A stretch of 64,000 nt of DNA from Tillus elongatus. Taxonomy: Eukaryota > Arthropoda > Insecta > Coleoptera > Cleridae. How positions within the stretch are numbered: the stretch's first letter is position 1; each line of letters opens with the position of its first letter. This document shows, piece by piece, positions 17,461 to 29,949 of this stretch. Position numbers and translations under genes: made by a program. The stretch is from positions 62,742,946 to 62,806,945 of the forward strand of contig OZ023266.1 in the NCBI GenBank assembly GCA_964006375.1. The letters are read 5' to 3'. Under the pieces are notes generated by a model. That model searched no databases. It was not told where the DNA came from and saw only the letters and a program-made list of their open reading frames with translations.

Positions 17461-20400
17461 TATTTATTTATTTATTTTTATTTCAACAACACACCACGAG
17501 GGCTTACAGCCTAAATACTATCGTACCGTGGGTGTCGACAATGAGGAAAGAGGTAACTTGCTAATTCTGGACTTGACGGTTTGGAGGTTCGGGGGAGAAG
17601 GAAAAACATGTGCCGGCAAGGAATTCCACAACTTGGAAGTCCTCGGGACAAAAGAGCGGGCACAACAAGATGTTCTATGGCTTGTGACCTGGACAGTAAA
17701 AGGGTGCATTCGCTCTGTTCACCTGGTAGATCTGTTGGGGGCAGCAGGTGAAGGAACTATGGAAGCAAGCTCATCTGAGCAGTGCCTGTGCAGATATCTA
17801 TAAAAGAGAGAGAGAGAGAGATCACCAACGGCACGTCGGTGGGCAAGGGATGGCAGCCTTTGGGTGAGACTAGGGTCACCGATAAGACGTATAGCTCTCT
17901 TCTGAATAGAGTCCAGGATAGCGAGTGTAGAAGCGGCATCAGCACCCCAGATGTGGGAGCGGTATTCGAGGTTTGGTCTTAATTGTGAAGTATATAAAGT
18001 ATAGAGATTAGCTGGTGAAAAGTATTTGCGAGCCTGGAAGAGGAAACCTAATTTCTTAGCAGCCGCTTCTCCAATTGATGTGACATGTTGGTGCCAATTG
18101 AAATTTCGATCCACAGAGATGCCAGCAAGTGAAAAGGACTCATTACTTTGAATAACTTGGTTGTTTATTGTGATGAGTCTAGGGCTGGTGTATCTCTTAT
18201 GAGAAAGAAAGCAAGACTGTGATTTGTTGGGGTTGAATTGTACAAGATTTCTACTTCCCCAGTCTAATATTTTTTGGAGATCCACGGAGCTATAACCCTC
18301 CATGAGTCTGCGATCCTCATCTAATTGGGCTAAAGAGACAGGCTTAGAATATTCTATATTTGACGGGAGGGTGCTGTCGTCCGCGTAACTGTGAACTGGG
18401 CTGGATGTGCTAGAGAGGAGGTCATTGATGTGGAGAGGAAACAAAGTAGGGGCTAAAGCTGAACCTTGAGGCACTCCTGCATTAATTTGATACAATTTGT
18501 AAGAATGGCCATCCACGACAGCAGAAATGCTCCGGCTGGAGAGGAAATTTGTTGTCCACGTACAGAGTTTTGGTGGTAGGCCATAGGCGGGTAGTTTATT
18601 AACCAGCGCTGCGTGCCAGACCTGGTCGAATGCTTTGAATATGTCTAGAGCGACAATCTGGGATTCACTGTGTAATTCCATAGACTTGTTCCAAGAATGG
18701 GTGACAAAGGAAAGGAGGTCGGCAGTTGATCTCCGCTGACGGAATCCATACTGCCTGTCGTGGATTAGACTGTGTTTTTCAAGAAATTTTAGTAATTGGG
18801 TTGTTTATATACTTTTCCATCACTTTAGAGATGACTGACAGGAGAGAAATACTCCTGTAGTTGCTAGGAAGCGCTTTCGGTCATTTCTTGGGGACTGGTT
18901 GTACTCGAGCAGTTTTCCAGTTACTGGGGACTATGTCTCTATTGTAAGATGTCTGAAACATACAAGTCAGGACAGGAGCAAGTTCTGGTGCGCATTTTTT
19001 GAGAACAATTGCTGGGATGTCGTCAATGTCAGAGGCTTTCCTGGTAATAAGAGAAGAGAGCATATTTCGTACCTTTTTAGTTTTGAAAATGATATCCGTC
19101 ATTTTATGCGCGACATTGGGGACTGTTGGTGGTTGAACATTTGGAGGTGGGTTGAGAGTATAATAGCCGGCGAAAAACAAGGCACAAAGTTCAGCCTTGC
19201 CCAGGGCGGTAAAAACAATTTCATTTCCTGAGACAAGAGGTGGGAACGTGCTCTTGCAGAAATTATTCCCAATATATTTGGCAAGAGTCCAGAAGGGTTT
19301 GCTTCTGCTGGAGCTTAAGAGGACTTTGCCTTGGATGTGGTTACTAAACGTGTTTTTTTGCCTCAGAAAGAATGCGGACATAGCGGTTTCTTGCGTCGTT
19401 AAATGCTTGACGGTTTTCTTGACTGGGATTGTGTAGAAGCTTTTTGTGAGCATTGACCTTTTCAAGTCAGGCCTTGTCACAGGATTTAGAGAACCAGGGC
19501 TTTTGAGTGGCTGCAGAGGTTTTCTGTGTACGTGGGATAAATAATTCCATGCCAGCTTGGATAATTTCGGTGACGTTTTGTGAGATATCAGTGGGGTCAG
19601 GATGAGATAAGCAGACAGACGCCCATGAAAATGAGGAAAAGTAATCTCGCATTTCGTCCCAGTTCGCGGAGTTGTAGTGCCAAACGATACGTGGATGTGA
19701 TGACTGTGTGACCTCGGGTTATATTGCGCAGGAAGCAGTGACCATGCCGTGGTCTGAGCGACCCAGGGGGGCGGTGACTGATATCTTATAGCAGTCAGGA
19801 TTTGTAGTAAGTGGGAGATACAAGGGATTTAAACTGTGTGTTGGGATACGAGGAAAGTAAGTAGGTTGCTGAACCATATTGGCTAAGGAATTGCTGACTG
19901 CAAAGGCCTCCGCTGCTCTTCCTTGTGGACCGGTTTTTGAAGATCTTAGCCATTCCTTATTATGGCCATTGAAGTCACCAAGAATAGTGATCTCGGAGAA
20001 AGGATATTCAGAAATCACAGCTCAAAGAGCTGGACAAAGTTGTTGTCAGAAGATGACCGGTACATGCAACAGATGAATTTAGTTGCAGCCCTGAGAGATA
20101 GTTTTATCCATAGTATGTCATTTATTCTAGCTTCTAAATTTGGGAGTCTGGTGCAGGGTAGATTGCTACGGACGTACGCGCACACGCCTCCATGCAATCT
20201 AAAAGAAGTGAGGAGCTCATGCCCCGGAAAATTAACGTGATTAGTTGCTGTTTTGGCACTGATTTGAGTTTCGGTGAGGAAGAGGAGTTGGGGCCTATTA
20301 GCCTGGAGGAAATGATGGACGGAGTTCAGGTTAGAATTTAGGCCACATATATTCGAGAAGGATATTGTACATCTCGATGCTGGCGCCCCCTCTCCCGGAG

Positions 20401-20600
20401 ATGCGAATGGAGGGGTATTTTACCTCCGGAATCTTTTGTATAAGGAGGAGCCATCATCATTTTTGTTTATAAGGGAAAGCGACTCATACAGCAGAACCGG
20501 AAACGTCCGTTGGGACTTCACCGGCCCCTTGATGTAAGGGGTGGTACCTCCTCGGGCGTGAAAAAATACCTTTACTGTCACGTAAAGGAAAATTCCACTA
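17461..20600 (-). mobile_element. Decayed LINE (non-LTR retrotransposon), minus strand
   Basis: Colinear and clearly homologous, in opposite orientation, with the better copy at 41110-44245. Its 5' end near 20600 shares gaattttcctttacgtgaca and cacgcccgaggaggtacc with that copy. Its 3' end at 17461-17480 is a T-rich tract corresponding to the poly-A tail. Coding pieces are endonuclease (about 20197-19470: ILGDFNGHNKEWLRSS, APLGRSDHGMV), RT (19480-17719: ALDIFKAFDQVWH, GVPQGSALAPTLF, SYADDSTL) and a C-terminal part to 17518. Frameshifts near 20017, 19720, 19470, 18880 and 17715 and a stretch of GA repeats at 17805-17820 inactivate it. It keeps the RQYGFRQRRSTADLLS block that the other copy lacks. 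Confidence 0.9.
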
Positions 20601-21018
20601 CCACTTACCAATGACATGAAGTGACCAATTTTCAAATAATTAGTATTTTCGAACGCGTATAAACCTTTAAAATTAAATATTTACTATTTATTATTGATTT
20701 TTTTATGTTAACTATAACATTAAGGTATGAAACAAATGAAAATATATGAGGATTAAATTTTATGCGATTTCCCTATTATACTCCACTTCGCGTGTATTCT
20801 GTGTCCAACTGGTGAAGGCGTGGGAGTGGTACTTATTTACTAGTAAACCAATCTACAATCCAACATGTTTTCAACAAAACTTTGTGTTGGGGAAAATTAT
20901 ATGATTAAGATATTTATCTAACTCCTCTCGCGAAGTGCTTTTACAGTTACAAACCTCATACTATCTAGTTGTAGCATGTAAGCTTAAGAACGCTAACAGA
21001 CTTTCTTCTTTATTTTAG
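20601..21018. other. Epac intron sequence upstream of the first identified exon
   Basis: AT-rich DNA between the LINE 5' end and the exon at 21019, with a weak pyrimidine-rich run (ctttcttctttattttag) forming the acceptor. No repeat or coding signal was recognised. The size of the whole upstream intron is unknown. Confidence 0.5.
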
Positions 21019-21210
21019 GTATACTGTGATGGCAGGGACTCCACAAAAAATGTTGGAGCACCTTCTCGAAACTAGACTGGATGGAAGGGGAACAATGGGA
21101 GGAGAGAATTTCATAGTATCTACAGCACAAGATCCATTTTTGGACGATTTTTTATTAACACATATTGTGTTCATGCCAACTCATCAGTTAGTGGAAGAAC
21201 TAGATAGATA
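21019..21210 (+). CDS. Epac: Epac (cAMP-regulated Rap GEF) exon, start of REM domain
   Basis: This internal exon begins after an AG acceptor (tattttag) at 21018 and reads TAT ACT GTG ATG GCA from 21020, giving YTVMAGTPQKMLEHLLETRL and then a segment ending in FMPTHQLVEELDRY. That order (YTVMxGTPxKxLEHLLE, then a DxFLLTHxVFMP block) is the RasGEF-N/REM region that follows the cyclic-nucleotide-binding domain in Epac1 and Epac2. The first G completes a codon from an upstream exon not identified here. The reading frame meets TAA at 21209, but the exon most likely ends at 21210, because the next bases are a consensus U12-type AT-AC donor and the last TA joins C at 24650 to make a Tyr codon. Epac proteins bind cAMP and load GTP onto Rap; the REM domain stabilises the catalytic fold. 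Confidence 0.9.
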
Positions 21211-21424
21211 ATATCCTTTTTATACGTTATTTATCATATTTAAAAACTTAAGACAAATACTTACACCTGCAAATGAACATTCTGTAAATCATTCTTCTTT
21301 AATTTTAAATTATGCGGGCAAGGAGCAAGCAAATTGCGTTATACATACAGTGCTTTCGCAAAGTAACGAATAAATTCATTATTTCTGAAATAGAGAGTTT
21401 TTCGAAAAAATCCGCTCTTATTTT

Positions 21425-23080
21425 AAACAAAGACATTTTTTGACGTACGACACATATTTATGACGTCATCGTTGTTTGAGATATGACGCCACTGACAATT
21501 TTTTTAAATGGCAACCCCCAATTTCGACCAGGATTATTACATTAGCGTGAGTATCAAGGTTAGACAAAAAATTAAGAAAAACGATTTTAAATTACAAAAC
21601 ACTGAATTTAATGATAACAATTATGTAAGAAATCAACTAAATTCAATGTTTAAATTGTGCACCGTTGGCTACCTGACAGTAGCCAAGACGATTAATAAAT
21701 TCTTTTTGAACACTGTCAATAACCTCAGGAGGTATACAATGTACTCTTGACGAATTTTTGCTTTTAAATATTTTAAATTCTCCGGTCTATTAACGTATAC
21801 CATGCTTTTTAGGTATCCTCACAAGAAGTAATCTAGGGGTGTCAAATCTGGCGATCTCGCTGGCTACTCAATCGGCCCCCTTCTCCCTATCCAGCGATCG
21901 GGGAAAACCACATCTAAATAAGCACGGACAGGTGTTGCGTATTGGGGAGGTGCACCATCGTGTTGAAAGAAAATGTCATTTCTCGGAAGATCACGTTCCT
22001 CTATATCTGGATATAAAGTTACTAGTTCAGGAATAAGGTCATCGCGAAGAAAAGCCAAATATTTTGCACCAGTAAGGATCACGCCAAAGAAATAGGGACC
22101 CAGAATTGTTTCGTCGACTATGCAGCACCACAAATTAACTTTCGAAGGACGTTGAGTGTGATACTCCATCATCCATCGGAGATTCTCGGTAGCTCAATAA
22201 CGGCAGTTTTGCCTTTTGACATGGCCGTTTCAAACAAACGTAGCCTCGTCAGAAAAAAGTAGGTTTTCTACGAAATTATTATCATTAGTGCATGGTTCTT
22301 GCATTTTCTCGCAGAGTTGATTTCGCCGATCAAAGTCGTCTTCGGATAGCTCATGAACAAGGCATACCTTATAAGAATGGTAGAATGTTTTTTTCATAAT
22401 TTTGTGAACTGTGGACGCTGCGATATTGAAATCAGAAACCAATTGGTTAAGTGTTGAGTGATGATTTTTCTGTATTGCCAACAAAACATTAAGTTGATCT
22501 TCTTGTGATTTTGAAGGTCGACCAGATTTAGGAAGATAACGAACATGCCCAAAGTTACGGTATTTAGACTCAATATTGCTCACCATGCTTCGGCTAATAT
22601 GATGCCGCTCAGGATGAGTTTCATTAAACAATTTAACTACTTCTTTTCGAGTGCGCATCCTGTCTCCAAACCCGATCAGGCAAAGAATTTCAATTCATTC
22701 TCGTTCAGTTAATTGAACCCTTGTTTTATAAAATGACAAAAGTCGCTACTCAATAAACACTTCAAACACACTGATTTTGCCAAACAAAAGATAAGAACTA
22801 AAGAGATAACTCAAAAAACCGAATAAAACTATGTACCAAAGTACGATTTCAAGTTTTTATCTGGCAGCAAAAAGAAACATTGTTGGTCTCCTAGGATACT
22901 ATCTGGCAGCCATAATTCTTAACGAGTACGTAGAATGCCACGCTCTTTCAAATGGCGTGGTCGAAATTGGGGGTTGCCATAAAAAAAAAATGTCGGTGGC
23001 GTTATATCTCGATCGATGACGCCGCAAATATGGGTCGTATGTCAAAAAGTGTCCTTTGTCACTCCAGTTCTGTTTCTCCT
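21425..23080 (-). mobile_element. DD41D element relic inside the AT-AC intron
   Basis: Inverted arms of more than 100 bp: 21440-21535 (cgacacatatttatgacgtc, gatatgacgccactgacaat, ggcaacccccaatttcgacc) pair with 22955-23060 (gtcgaaattgggggttgcc, ggtggcgttatatctcgatc). The outer limits are approximate. The minus strand encodes a transposase in two frames: 22658-22230 (HTH, SGRPSKSQEDQLNVLLAIQK, LLFSDEATFV) and 22172-21830 (FFQHDGAPPQYATPVRAYLD, then RRGPIE and, past a stop, RSPDLTPLDYFL). Spacing from the second to the third Asp is again 41. A stop after ATFV and a frameshift near 22200 inactivate it. Confidence 0.85.
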
Positions 23081-24649
23081 AACAGTGCTGTGTGATCTAC
23101 ATTCTTAGGCAATTGTGCATTTATTTTTATTCTTGTTGTCTTTTCCTTCGGCCTATGTATTGTAGGTTCTATAAATAAATCAAGCAAATATTGCAGTTAT
23201 GGGCTACCTTGCTGTATCCCTCTTTTTATCGAGGCTTGAATCTATCTGATAATATCAATGATGGTACTTTTAATTTTATATAGATTAATAATAATGCGTA
23301 GATATCTCCAATATAATCCCTCTCTCGGATTCCAAAAAATTTTTGGGATAGTGAAGTGAAATTGCTTCCTGTCGTTGGTAATGGCCATATCTGCAGAAAT
23401 AGACCAACGTTAAGGAAAACAAATACAAAATAAAGTTAATTTTTAATATTAAGATAATATTGGTGAATCATAACTAGATAATACATAAAGTAAAACTTAA
23501 AACTGAGATATTATAATCAACAATTTTTAAACAAAATAAATGTGGTCATTTTCTTCAGATACTGGCAGACTTTCTTGCAACTTTTTGATTTATTAATTTT
23601 CAACAGTGCTGCATTCTGCACTTTATAAAAAGCTCCGTTGTTCTTTGGACTAATTGCACCTCATCGGACTCTTGACAGGAAGTCATCAGTAACTGCGAGT
23701 GGATGGGTAAACATTTATTTCTTTTACCTGAAAAATAGTTGAAGTCTGAAAATATCTATTGGCTTTTGTGAGTTATATTCATTACTGCATCTATACACAG
23801 CATACAAATTAACCAGTTCCAAAAAAAAAGTAAAGGCACAGCACCAAGAGTACCAGAAGCAAAAAAAATGTATCACTTGGCCTTATTCAAATATATCCTT
23901 GTTATATTTTAATGCTTGATCACAAATAATATTTAACACAACCCACTTGTAGTCACAGATCACAACAAATAAAATTATCCTAAAAATCTTTAGCGTTAGC
24001 AAATGTTTTAATCTACGGATAAACCAGAAACAGGTAAAAAATCAGTAAATTATACAAACACCCATATCAATGTCGATCTCACTTTAAAGCGAAATATGCC
24101 TCCGATCGTCGATATTGAGAACACAGCCGGGGCCTTTCCTGTTTAACCTTACATTTCAATAGTACGGTAAAATACTAACTTTGAGAGTTTTAGAAAAACG
24201 CTTTATCTCAAAAGTATTAGAGACAATAAAGTGAAAAAAATAGTCTAATAAAATTATGTTTTGAAAGGGATGTGGACAATTTTCGGTAAATTTGCAGACC
24301 GCGGACAACTTTCCAAAAAATGTTTCAGAAATATGCTTATAAATATCCCTGAATGCATGAACCACAAGAAAGATGTTTTGGAAAGATTTTCCAGGAAAGC
24401 TAGGGGACTAGGTGACATTAGGAGTGCTGGGTGGGCAAGAAGATTAAAAGAAAATATATACGTAAAATCCAAAAAACAGCTTAGTCGCACCTCCATAAAG
24501 CCGCCTTTATTCCATTTTGCAGCCATAGATCTAAAAGATAGTTCCATATAATGCGCCAATGAAGCCAAATGCTTATTTTTAATCTAGAAAAGTGTATTTG
24601 GTGTTAACGTTGTGTTAGTGCAATTATTTTTTTCTTAACACATACATAC
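23081..24649. other. Rest of the AT-AC intron, with one unexplained open stretch
   Basis: Mostly AT-rich sequence without a recognised repeat. At 24254-24568 both strands are open over about 300 bp: minus strand 104 codons starting MASLAHYMELSFRSMAAKWN, plus strand 96 codons. Base composition is higher in GC than the flanks. I do not recognise either protein; it may be an old insertion of a cDNA or an unknown repeat. The branch site and AC acceptor follow at 24631-24649. Confidence 0.4.
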
Positions 24650-24883
24650 CTATAGAATAGATTCATCAAACCAAGATCGTGAGTTTATACTGGCATGTAA
24701 AAGGCGAGTGGTACAGTTTGTATACAGATGGGTGACCACAATTAGACACCCTGTATTTGAAGATGAAGATGCCGTGGATTTTCTTGAAGATCTAGCAGCT
24801 CAGTTAGAATCAGACGTTGTGCAATGGAATTCCCTCCAGGAGGAAGCGTCTCTAATGCATCACGTCATTTCACAACTTAGAAG
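24650..24883 (+). CDS. Epac: Epac exon, second half of REM domain
   Basis: The exon starts just after the AC at 24648-24649. With the carried TA it continues in frame from the previous exon, reading DRYYRIDSSNQDREFILACK and then KRRVVQFVYRWV. The Epac family has an equivalent KRRVIRLVLQW block in this place. The rest is acidic and helical (FEDEDAVDFLEDLAAQLESDV, then SLMHHVISQLR), as in the C-terminal half of the REM domain. It ends at AG before GTAAGAAT, a normal U2-type donor, leaving two bases of an Arg codon. No stop or frameshift is present. The in-frame join across the upstream intron is the strongest evidence for the AT-AC splice assignment. Confidence 0.9.
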
Positions 24884-26026
24884 GTAAGAATGTTGTCATA
24901 TTTGAGTACTATGGAAATAAAGATAGATAATACTTGCGCTGTCAGATAAATAGTTTTCTTTTACTCGCTATAATAGCTACGAAATAGATTATTTTTTAGT
25001 TTTGTGATAATTATTTTATATCAGGTAAGATTAGATGTATTCACACCATAATTAGTACCGCAGACCGGTTTCGCTCTAATTACAGCTCGTCAGTACGGTA
25101 TACTAATTACAGCGAGAACACACCAATAAAGTAATATGGCTATGGTAGCTAGCCTCCTAGAAGATTGTGAGATGTACGATAATGTCGCCATCTCGATGAG
25201 GATCCAGGTAGTATGTTGTCATGACAGCTCCAAATAACACAAAATGTTATTAAATATAGACTGTGTACAACCAACTAACAATTTCATAAATTCTCAGTCT
25301 TGGCCCACTTCTTGCCTAATACAGGGACAATGTGTGTAAGGCCAGATGTATTCTCACCATAATTATAACCGCATATATTTCTTACTGGTTTTAGAATAAC
25401 CCATTGCACCACTAAGTTCGGTTTCAGTAGCTTGCCTCATTGGACCAGCATTTCGGTTTTTGTAATTTGAAATGCTTTTATAATTAGGAGGCATTGTTAT
25501 CTATAACCAAACATCGATACCAGGGGAATCATGTTTTCAATAATTTGTTCTCGACCATTGTAACTCTGCATCATAACCTAACTAAATCTATCATGGGTAG
25601 GTTGTTTTTGCCACAATTACAAACGACGTACCCATAGAGTACCTATAGAGTATGATCTAATGGTAAATATCTGTTGATAGTTTTTTTGATAAAGATGTAA
25701 CATATGGCAACCAAGTAAATGAACTATTAAAAATTATTTCCATCAATTTCAGTGTCATGTCATCATTGAATTTTGTGCTTACAATCAGTCTGTTGGTTTT
25801 TCTAGTATTTAAGCTGACGGCATTTGCAGCAAAACATACTCTGCAACTAAAAGCAAAGTAGTCGTAAGTTGTCCAACCTCTGAAGATGCGGGTGCTACAT
25901 TTAGAAAATCCTGATCATCGTCATATAAAGTTCTAAATTTGAAACACAGCATGGCAAATAAACAATGAACAGCAACGTACCCAGTACTGACTCTTCAGGT
26001 ACGCAGAGGTCTACTGCTAACTATGA
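24884..26026. other. Epac intron sequence without recognised features
   Basis: Follows the GTAAGA donor. A short phrase is repeated: agatgtattcacaccataat at 25031-25050 resembles agatgtattctcaccataat at 25344-25363, each followed by taccgca or aaccgca, suggesting an old local duplication about 310 bp apart. No gene seen. Confidence 0.4.
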
Positions 26027-26560
26027 TCACATCTTATATTCCCGATTCAATACTTGCGTTATGTTGCTCAAGTACGACCTTATCATGTATAAGGCAGTAC
26101 CTCTCACGCGATAAAAGGCGAGCCTTTTTAACAGTAACTCTCCACTGACACAGTCAAGAGATTTGCTTAAATCACGAGCCACTAAATGAGCATTCACATG
26201 ATTCTCGAGTGCATTGGAAAAGCCATTGGATAGATCGACTGGAGCTGAAGTGGTCAACCTTTGAGCTCTAAATCCATCCTGACGATTATCCAACACTAAG
26301 TGCTTCTCAAAGAATACCACCAACCTTTTCTTTATCAGCTCCTCGAATATCTTGGATATGATGGGCAATAATTATATGGGTCGGTAACTGCCACAACACT
26401 CCACATCTCCTACCTTGTGCAGGGATATCACTTTTTCTCTCTTCAAGTCGAATGGAAAATGCCTTGTTCCAGAGATTGATTAAATAAAACACAGAGAAAA
26501 CTAGCAATGAAGGAAAGTCGACGCGAATATGTACTGCCCTGCCGGGATACCCGCTCATAT
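26027..26560 (-). pseudogene. LINE reverse-transcriptase fragment
   Basis: On the minus strand, 26368-26027 reads PIISKIFEELIKKRLVVFFE, NRQDGFRAQRLTTSAPVDLS, HLVARDLSKSLDCVSGELLL and KRLAFYRVRGTALYMIRSYL. The order of a fingers motif, GFRxxRST-like block and (A/V)xDLSKxxDxV is RT motifs 1 to 3 of a Jockey/CR1-type LINE, different from the LINE at 41110. 26558-26307 adds a frameshifted upstream piece. Both ends are truncated, and the Ala of AFD is replaced by Leu. A dead fragment. Confidence 0.75.
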
Positions 26561-27614
26561 TTGCATTTCACAGGTTATCATAAATTTTTAGAAGATGACC
26601 AATTCTGATATTTGTCAAGCAATTTATTAATTAAATATAAAAATAGTTAATGAAAATAAGCTACACTAACACAATTGCTCCGTCCCAACCTTTACTACTG
26701 GCTATATATGCTGTTTTGGCTTATTACTTTATTATTTATTAAAGAGACATATTTTGCAAACTTATTATATTGACGCACTGTGTAACTTTGACTGATAAAA
26801 CATGTTATACAATGGGCATTCCACGAAATGCGTTGGTTAGACATGTTTCTAGTTATTAACGTATTTCAATTCTGAATTTTTTTTTTAAATAAAACACCCT
26901 ATATAGTTTTATACATTTAGATTGTACGTAAAATTCTGTGTACACCAACGTCAACTATTCTTATCTACCTTCAATTGTTTCAAAGTTATTGTGATTTTTT
27001 AAAATGTTCATTCATTTGCATCGAAATATTGAATCCATTCGTTGTCATTTATTTTTCATAATTGAGAAGTAAAATTTTGTCAGTCACTAGTATATATATG
27101 AGGTCTGTAGAATGAATAAGGATAATTGCTCTCATTTCAGAATGTTCAAAATTTAATGACGAATCAGGAAAACTCCAAAGATCAAAAACTCACTTTTTTC
27201 AAATGGAATACCCTATATATTTTTACATGTTTGGATTGAAGAATAAATTTTACGTCTACTAGATAAGCATACCTATCTGCGATAGTTTTCGTGTTAGTAA
27301 CGTTTAATTTTTTTAGCAAGAGAAAACGTAGGTGGTTATGGCAATAATAGTGTTGACAGGGTCAGTTATAATGAGTTTGTTATAGTGTAATAAGTGAATA
27401 ATTAAAAATGAAATTATTGGAACATTTTTTATTATTAGGTTGTTTAAAAACATACAAACAAAACACGATTCCGTTCGATAGTTATAAGTAACGAGATATT
27501 AACGATCAAAGAAACAATATTATGTATACGATAATAAAAGCCAAAAATTAAATTAGGTAAATACAAATTGAATAATAGGGAATATTATAGGTGTCCTGCG
27601 TGACATCCCCGCTG

Positions 27615-28500
27615 TTAAATACATTTAGGTATTCTTAGTTTAGACCCATTAACAGATGCTCTTCGTATTTGATCAGAATCTAATGTGTTGAGAGTTCTTA
27701 CTCGATTTAATAAATCTTGTCCACTTTCCACGGGTCTGGAGTAAGCCTTGCTCTTTAGATGTCCCCATAAGTATAAGTCTAAAGTGTGAGATCTGGTGAT
27801 CGTGGAGGCCACCTGCAAGGCCCATTTGGACCGATCCAGTTGTTTCCAAACATATGTGTCAGCTCTTGACGAACTACTCTAACAGAGTGGACAGGCGCAT
27901 CATCCAGCTGATACCAACAATTGGTACGTAAATTTTCCGGTAGGCTATTGATGGAATTTGCTACTGTATGCCTCAAAATCTCTAAACACTTCAGGGAAGT
28001 AAGGTTTTCATTGTTAATTTCACAATGCACCTTTTCATTTTGTAAAATGCAGAATACGTTAAAACTAAATCGCTCTTGGAAATTCCTTTGTCCAGTTACA
28101 TGCGGATTTTGTCTAGCCCAATAATGATTTTTCCGACGATTTACGATTCCTTCCCTGGTTAATTTAGTCTCGCCACTTCAAACTATTTTTGACAGAAAAT
28201 CCGGGTCATCTAGAAGTCTTGATTTGATATCATGACAATATTGAAACCCCATAAGTTCATCTCCCGTATGAAGGGCATGTACCGGAATCTCCGAATAAGG
28301 ATGCATTTCATGTGTTTTCAGGATTCGTTGAATCGACATTCTTGAAATGCTTAAATCCTGGGCAGCAGCCGATATAGAGCTATGCGAATAAGCTTGAAAG
28401 AAACCTGAAACATTTACCTGATTTATCTCATCACCTGTAACAGGCTTTGTAGAGTTGACCTTACGTCGCTTGATACTGCTAGTTTCCTAAAAAGGGATTG
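27615..28500 (-). pseudogene. DD41D transposase pseudogene interrupted upstream by hAT
   Basis: From an AG acceptor near 28490 the minus strand reads ETSSIKRRKVNSTKPVTGDE, an HTH (ISAAAQDLSISRMSIQRILK), then SGETKLTREGIVNRRKNHYW for the first catalytic block. These are followed by CWYQLDDAPVHSVRVVRQEL and WPPRSPDLT. A one-base frameshift near 27785 precedes DLYLWGHLKSKAYSRPVESG and the C-terminus at 27615. The exon with the DUF4817 module was not identified; it should lie right of 28500, before the hAT. One stop (KIV*SGE) and the frameshift are the main lesions. Confidence 0.8.
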
Positions 28501-29163
28501 CAGTGTTCCAAATTTACTTATGTTCATTACAAGTAAATTCGGATACATTTGGTTAAATATCCTACAGGTTCTGGCTACAATTTTGCCACATTAACCATGA
28601 ATATAAAATAAATTTTGAATATCACCATTGGAATATTCACTATTTTCCATTTTATAGCAATGAGATAATGCATCTTATACAAATAGCAATATCACTAATA
28701 ACAATGTGTGAACCACTAGTATTGCTTACGCACTTTTACAAATAATGACGAGCTTTTTTATATTTTTCAAATAGTTGTCAAACTCATGGCCTACGTTCTG
28801 AATGTGGATTCCTATTAATTATTTGTGATATATCTATCGATGTATGCATCTTAAAAGCTGATACTTCTAATATTTTTTCTGCAGGCATCTAAACTGACTT
28901 GTTGTCATATAGTCATCTTGTTGAATCATTATCAATATTGGCATTGTAGAATTTAGTTGTGACACCTTCTTTTTCTGTTTTATTCAAAGAAACGTTAATA
29001 ACAGGAAAACTATCGCAGATAGGTATAGTGTATGCCAGCGATTCTCAAACTGTGGAGCGCACCCCCTAAAGGGACCGCCTTTACGCAACAAGGGGGCGCT
29101 ACAGGTTAAAAAAAAATCGGTAAAAAATTGTTTGTTGAAATTTTATTTAACAGACAAAGAAAC

Positions 29164-29538
29164 TCATTCTAAGAACAAATGGCTAACATGCGCTTGCTTG
29201 AAATCGCACAACCTCCCCAGATTTGGTTCAATGTTAGAGATGCTCACTCTGAGTTCATTTTCTACTTTAAGTTTATTTCTGTATTTAGATTTCAGGGCAG
29301 AAAATCCAGTTTCACAAAGATAAGACGTGGGAAAAGGCAGCAGAATCCCAAGCGCTTTGGCTTTTATAATGGAGTAGTCGTTCGGAAGTTCAGTCCAGAA
29401 ACTTGTTAAAGATTTGTTAACACAATTTGATTTTTGTGAGGCACTTGTTGAAACATCTAGCAGTTGTTCTTCTTCTTGTAGTGATAGCCTGACAAATGTG
29501 TTGTCAAATGGATTTAAAACCCAGCTGCAGTTTGACAA
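29164..29538 (-). pseudogene. hAT transposase, C-terminal dimerisation domain
   Basis: The minus strand reads ELPNDYSIIKAKALGILLPF, PTSYLCETGFSALKSKYRNK, LKVENELRVSISNIEPNLGR and LCDFKQAHVSHLF. The YLCExGFS and LRVxISxIxPxxxxL pattern is the hAT C-terminal domain of ZBED5/SCAND3-like transposases. It is separated from the 5' part by the Penelope-like insertion. A shorter homologue is present at 59930-60060 in a second, older copy. Confidence 0.88.
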
Positions 29539-29949
29539 TTTGACATCAGCTTCTGCATAGAAGTATCATCTGAAATTCGCACCTAAGTTTTCTAAATGAC
29601 GTCCCACGATTTTTAGCATTACAGCTTTGTAATTTTCTTCCAATGAGAAATCTTGCATAAATTCACAGTATGCAGAAAATATTTCAAAACAATTTTCCTT
29701 TAATTTGTTATTCCATAACTGCATTATCTTACAAAAAGAGTCAATTTTTGGCCCAAATCAAATCCATTCACATATTTTCCTTGGAGTTGAAGATTAAGTG
29801 TATTACGTTTTTGTTAAATATCTACTGAATAAGAAAACTTTAATAAGAATAATTAGTTGAAGAATTTCGCTGAATGCTTATGACCTTCCTCGCTCAAAAA
29901 TATCGCTACTTCCCTTCTTAGTTCAAAGACACGCTTGATCACCTTACCG

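Larger units (their letters stand above)
21211..24649 (+). other. Epac: Minor-spliceosome (U12-type) AT-AC intron of Epac
   Basis: The 5' splice site reads ATATCCTTTT, an exact match to the U12-type AT-AC donor consensus. Near the 3' end TTTCTTAAC at 24631-24639 differs at one base from the U12 branch-site consensus TTCCTTAAC. The intron ends in AC at 24648-24649, 11 nt after the likely branch adenosine, which is the spacing U12 introns use. There is no polypyrimidine tract next to the acceptor. Splicing here restores an open frame through Tyr-Tyr; no GT or GC donor at the exon end would. The 3,439-nt intron holds a DD41D relic (about 21425-23080) and unclassified AT-rich sequence. Confidence 0.85.

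Noticed and set aside
21209..21211. TAA at the end of the first Epac exon taken as a sign of a pseudogene
   Set aside because: The stop falls exactly on the exon/intron border and is split by the AT-AC splice; the joined frame is open for the next five exons.
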